A stretch of DNA of 64,000 bases from Cordilura impudica (taxonomy: Eukaryota; Arthropoda; Insecta; Diptera; Scathophagidae). The stretch spans positions 52,304,516 through 52,368,515 of the forward strand of contig OY821521.1 in NCBI GenBank assembly GCA_963682025.1, in the 5' to 3' direction. The notes under the pieces are model-generated. The model was given only the letters and a program-made list of their open reading frames with translations. It was not told the origin of the DNA and did not search any database. Position 1 is the stretch's first letter. Every line of letters begins with the position of its first letter. A program made the translations under genes and the position numbers. Below are positions 52,301 to 58,300 of this stretch, in pieces.

Positions 52301-55300
52301 GTAGTTGAAACGCTTTGCGGTATCGATTTCGCATGGCTGCTGTCAAGAAATGTTTTGCTTGGTGCGTTTGTTGCGGCATATTCAGTAGCAAAATTTCGCG
52401 GCAGAGTACGTTTTATTTTTTCTGTTTTTCCACGAACACGACCAGGATTATAATTCATGGTATAACTTTGTTGGGTTGAGAAACTTGTTTTTCTCTTTTC
52501 TAGTTGTCTTTGGCCATAGCTAATGGGTATAGGTTTCTTGGTCGAATATGTCCGCAAAGATGATTGGCAATTGAATGGAATTAGGAAGGTAACTCTAGAC
52601 CACGGATATGTATAGAATTTGGTGAGACATGACAATAAATTTTGAGAAAACATTTGAACAATTTTTTTTATTTATTTTTTTTTAATTTTATTAAAAACCA
52701 AAATTATCGGATTGTTATAAATATTTACTATTTGAATTTGAAAGATTTTACAGACCTAGAATTTTATTTTTTTTTGCTTTTAAACACAAAGTGTTTCATT
52801 TTGTTTTCGAATTTTAATTTTAATTCTCTTTCATTGCAGGCTTCTATGGTAACGGCTCCCTTTGCATTGAGAGACAACAACATGATTCGGGCTTCTTGTT
52901 AGTTTCCCAGGGTGTCGTTATTGTTCGTGTTCCTTTGAATGGTAAAAATGTCAGACCCATTTCTGTGGCTTCTATGGCTATCGGTTTGGATAAGGATTGC
53001 GTGGAGGGTCGCATATACTGGGGTGATATATCGGCCAAAAAGATTATAAGTGCCAAATATGATGGAACCGATATGAAATCATTTATAACTGAAGGTAAGT
53101 GTATAATTACTATATTATGATTATTTATAAAGAAGGATATACATACACTTGCTAGAAAAAGTATTCGTACGTGTAAAGTTAAAACTGCCAATCGTACTTC
53201 GAAAAAGAAAGAAAAAATAAGAAAATGATCGTCGGTCTAGACCAGGGATGAGCAACACGCGGCCCGCGGGCCACTTGCGGCCCTTTAAACACGTTTATGT
53301 GGCCCGCCAAGCATTTCTAAATTGAATTTGTTTTATCGACTTTTACTTGTCGGCGACTTGTTCAAACATGCAATACCAAAGAAATGTTTTTAAAAATTAA
53401 AAATCCATCCTGTTAACTAGGAATTTTAGCAATATTTGTGTTTCTTGAAAGGCGTGAGTGCAATATTAGTGCAATCCATAATAGCATATCGGAAAATCAA
53501 ACAAAAAAACGGAAGGTTGCGGATAAGCACAGGTATTTTCAAGAAAAATGGAAATTTGACTATTTTTTCACTTTCATCAGAGACTGTGGCGGCATTAAAA
53601 TAATAAAGGGTCCACCATCTAACGTTTTTTTTTTCAACTAGTGCTTATTTCGTGAATGGTAACACTTAGCTCATGTCTGATTTGACAGATAATTAGTTTT
53701 ATCCTTCCGCTGAATGCAGAATGTGTGCGAAAATTGCGTACGGATTTTGGAAGAAGAGAAGCACCGTCAGCTCCGTATGTTCGTTATCTTGTGAAAAAAG
53801 TGAAAAAAACTGGCATCCTCATCGATAAACCAAAGCGTGAAAAGCCAAAAACAGTGCGTACACCCGAGAATATTGCTGCTGTGGCAGAAAGTGTGCGTGA
53901 AGCACCATCAACATCAATTCACCGTCGTTCTCAAGAATTGAACATTTTGGAGGCATCATTGAGACGAATTTTGCATAAAGACCTTGGTATGACGCCATAC
54001 AAAGTCCAATTGGTTCAGGAGTTGAAGCCAACTGACCATCCAATGCGTATTCGCTTCGCTAAGTGGGCCTGCGATCGACTTACAGAAGATTCCGATTTTG
54101 CCAAAAAAAATCATCTTTTCAGATGAAGCTCATTTTGATCTTGGCGGGTATGTAAGAAAGTAAAATTGTCGCATTTGGGGCACAGAAAACCCGCACGCAT
54201 ACATTAAAAAGGCGGTACACCCAAAACGAGTCACTGTTTGGTGCGGATTTGGGGCCAGAGGCATAATTGGGCCATTTTTCTTCGAAAATGAGCAAGGAGT
54301 GGCCGTTACAGTCAATGGCGATCGTTATCGGGCCATGTTGAATGAATTTTTGTTCACAAAAATTGAAGAGGAGGATATTGGCAACATTTGGTTTCAACAG
54401 GACGGCGCTACGTGCCACACAGCCGAATGTTTTGTGCCCTGTTTTTGAAGATCGCATTATCAGCCGCAGAGCTATTGTCGTTTGGCCACCTCGGAGCTGC
54501 GATTTGACACCGTTGGACTATTATTTGTAGGGTGCCCTCAAAGATAAGTGTTACGCCAACAAGCCAGAGACAATTGACGCTTTAAAGGACAATATTCGTG
54601 AAGCCATTGATGAAATACAGCTGCACACAGTCGATAATGTACTTAAAAATTGGACCGATCGTGTAGGCTATTGCATGGCCAGCCGAGGCAGCCATTTGAA
54701 TGAAATTATTTTTCATTATTAACCGGAAGGATTGTGCTTTCAAATAAAAAAAGAAATTTGAGATAATATCAGTAGTTTTTTTTATAGCATTTTCAAAAAA
54801 AAACAAGTGAGGAAATTATAGTCGGTCTAGACCGACTATACGATACCCTATACCATGCGTTTAGATACCCTATCTCTCAGGCCCAACTAACTGGGTATAG
54901 AAAATAAGCATAAACCAGATTTGAGTGGGATTTTTATTAATTTTTTCGGCTGCAGATATGAAAAAGTTCATATCGGATGCTATGGCTATATGGGGACTAG
55001 AGCTAAAAATGGACCGATCCTGACCATGTTTGGTAAAGTCTCTTGTATTTTGCAAAATTATATACAAACAAAATTTGAGAAGAATCAGTGCAATATTTTT
55101 GTTTTTTGATCGATTTAAGTGAAGATCGGGAAGCAGCTCTATATGGGGCCTATGACTAAGAGTTGGCGAATAGGGATCATTTTTGGACTACTGATTACTG
55201 GATGTAATATATACATACAAACCCAATTTCACTAAGATTTGTATGATAATTTGGATCTTATGGCAATATATGTTGATTTCATAGGGGTCATTTGTATGGG

Positions 55301-58300
55301 GGCTAGGTCTGAACATGGATCGATTCTCACCAATTTCAACAGCGTTCATCCCATGGCCGATAAAAGCTTATAAACCAAATTTCATCGAAATATATTCATA
55401 TTTGCGACCTGCAGTTTGATTACAAGCTTTACATGGACACACAGACGGACGGACATCGTTAAATCGAATCAGATAGTGATTCTGATTCGATCGGTATAAT
55501 TAAAGATGGGTGTAGGTCAAATATTTTTGGTTGTTACAAACAGCAGCACAAAGTCATTATACCCAAACCACATAGTGGTATAGGGTATAAAAAAAGTTAT
55601 TTGGCGGACCCTTTATAACATAAGATACATACAAAACATGAACAACAATATAAAAACTTAACAGGACAACTCCGGATAGATAAGTTTAATCAAATGGAGA
55701 AAAACTTGGGAAACCAACAGGCTATTTTTAAAAGTCATGCTATTTTATCAAATACGACAGTAAAGGCTAGTTTAGTTGTCAGTCAAATACCGGCAAAAAA
55801 AAAACAAGTAAGAAAATTATAGTCGGTCTAGACCGACTATACGATACCCTATACCATGCGTTTAGAAACCCTATCTCTTAGGCCCAACTAACTGGACATA
55901 GAAAATAAGCAAAAACCAAATTTGAGTGGGATTTTTATTAATTTTTTTGGCTGCAGATATGAAAAAGTTCATATCGGATGGTATATCTATATAGGGACTA
56001 GGTCCAAAAATGGACCGATCCTGATCATGTTTGGTAAAGTCTCTTGTATTTTGCAAAAATATATACAAACAAAATTTGAGAAGAATCAGTGCAATATTTT
56101 TGTTTTTTAATAGATTTAAGTGAAGATCGGGAAGCAGCTCTATGTGGGGTCAAAGAATCATTTTTGGACTACACATTAATGGATGTAATGAACGCATACA
56201 AACCTAATTTGAGTAAGATCTATATGACAATTTGGATCTTATGGCAATTTATGTCGATTTCATATGGGTAATTTGTATGGGGGCTAGGTCTGAACATGGA
56301 CCGATTCTCACCAATTGCAACAGCGTTCATCCCATGGCCGATAAAAGCTTATATACCAAATTTCATCAAAATATATTCATATTTGCGACCTGCAGTTTGA
56401 TTACAAGGTTTACATGGACACACAGACGGACGGACGGACGGACGGATGGACATTGTTAAATCAACTCAGAAAGTGATTCGGATTCGATCGGTATAATTAA
56501 AGATGGGTCTAGGTCAAATATTTTTGGTTGTTACAAACAGCAGCACAAAGTCATTATACCCAAACCACATAGTGGTATAGGGTATAATGAAGCCCTTTGC
56601 GAATGGAAAGATGATAAAAGAATGTCTGACTGCTGTTGCAGAAATAGCATTTCCTGATAAAATAAATATTATATCAAACATTAGTTTATCAAGATTCACC
56701 ATTGCAAGGAGGATTGAAGACTTGTCCGAGAACATAGCAACAACGCTTCGTGAACGTATTGCAAAACTCGAATACTGTTCTTTGGAACTTCATGAGAGAT
56801 GCGATATTAGCGATACAGTATAACTGGCTATATTTTTACGTGGTATTGACACCAAATTTAATATTACCGAAGAGTTGTGTTCACTGGTTCCATTGCAAGG
56901 GACTACAACCAGCAAAGACCTGTATTGGAAAATGTCAAGCATGGAGGTAGGAGTATCGGTAAGGCTATTTCAAAACATTAAGAATGTCACAGGAAGCGAA
57001 ATATTCGTTAACCACTTCATAATTCACCAGGAAAATTTGTGTGCGAAAAGTTTGAGTTTGCCAAATGTCACAGTACCAATAGTTAAACTAATCAATTTTA
57101 TAAAGTCGCGTGCATTAAATCACCGTGAATTGAAAGAATTCCTGAAAGATTTAGAAACTGAATATGGCGTCGTGGTTTTTAATACCGAAGTACGTTGGCT
57201 TAGTAGAGGTGCAATGCTAAAAAGAGTATGCAACTTAAAAAGCGAAATACAATTGTTCGTGGATTGAAGAGATATACCTTTCCTCATTTTGGCAATAAAG
57301 AATCGATGTGCGATTTTGGGTTTCTTATCGACATGACTCAGCAGCTTAATGATCTTAATGTGGAACTTCAAGACAAAGGACAGTTCATTCACAATTTTTA
57401 TGATAAAATTCAGGGCTTTGAGCGCAAATTCAAATTATGGAAACAGCATCTTTTCAAGATCAATGTGTCTCACTTTCCACATTTAGAAAAAGAAAACGTT
57501 ACTACTTCTCAAAAATATGCACAATATTTGGACATTTTAATCAACGAATTCCTATGACGATTCCAAATGTTCAAAGCAGAGAGGACAGCGGTGGATCGAT
57601 GTGGATACAGTTCGCAAAGTTTTACAAATGGAAGTGATTGTCATGCAGAATAATACCGATTTAAAAAATGTATTTTTCTCAGTAAACATACAAAGTTTTT
57701 ATAAATCGTATGTGAGCCCTGAGCAATTTCCGCTTTTGACGAAAAATGCAAAGCAAATGATGTCTCTGTTCGGAATTACGTATGTTTGCGAACGATTATT
57801 TTCAACCATGAAATTAATCAAAAATGACCATCGATCAAGACTGAGTAATGCACGATTAGAAAGCTGCATACGTGTAGCTATCTCATCAATTCCGGTTGAT
57901 ACTGATCAGTTTGTATCGAAAAAACAGTGCCAAATTTCTCATTAAAAATTTCAAGTAAATTCGTTTTTTGTTCATTCCTTATTTGTGTTTATTTTGCATT
58001 AAAATTTGTACTTATCTTTACTCTGTTTTATATTTTATATTTTTTATTCTAATGTTTACTATAAATAAAGTTTTGTAAATTATTAATAAGTGTTACTTTA
58101 TGTGCGGCCCGCCAAAAAATTTTAAAATTTTATTTGGCCCGTTGATTAAAAAGGTTGCTCACCCCTGGTCTAGACCATACGTTTAGAGAAAAGGTCTTAC
58201 CTGCAAATAATTGGATATAGAAAATAAGCATAAACCAATTTCTTTTGTTTGCCTACAGCTTTGAAAAAGTTCATATCGGATGCCATATTTATAAGGCCTT

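Larger units (their letters stand above)
53606..55613 (+). mobile_element. Mariner-type transposon inside the hAT, itself hit by a GTCY element
   Basis: The left end AAGGGTCCACCATCTAAC and the right end (reversed) AAGGGTCCGCCAAATAAC are inverted repeats, and TA is duplicated (53604-53605 and 55614-55615), as in IS630/Tc1/mariner. It is 2008 bp including a GTCY element at about 54801-55589, giving an original size of about 1.2 kb. Confidence 0.88.
53470..57945 (+). pseudogene. hAT transposase, split and frameshifted
   Basis: A hAT-family transposase of the ZBED/GTF2IRD2-like type. Pieces: [20 protein letters not shown] (N-terminus, before 53605); [20 protein letters not shown] after 55613; [20 protein letters not shown] after the GTCY insert at 56587; [54 protein letters not shown]; and [20 protein letters not shown] with [19 protein letters not shown], the C-terminal dimerisation domain, stopping at 57943-57945. 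Breaks: two insertions, a stop at 56821, frameshifts near 57267 and 57555. The BED-finger region is disrupted at the mariner insertion. Coding order and motif retention are clear, so the family call is firm; it cannot be active. Confidence 0.88.
53243..58167 (+). mobile_element. hAT transposon with nested insertions
   Basis: The left end CAGGGATGAGCAAC and the right end (reversed) CAGGGGTGAGCAAC are hAT-type inverted repeats. The 8 bp GTCTAGAC is duplicated exactly (53235-53242 and 58168-58175). Subterminal GCGGCCCGC words occur at both ends. Total 4925 bp, of which a mariner (53606-55613) and a GTCY element (55800-56586) are later insertions; the original was about 2.1 kb. Confidence 0.92.

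Noticed and set aside
54870..56110. Paired frames such as [16 protein letters not shown] in both GTCY copies
   Set aside because: They recur only because the non-coding element recurs; other family copies break them, so they are not a protein.
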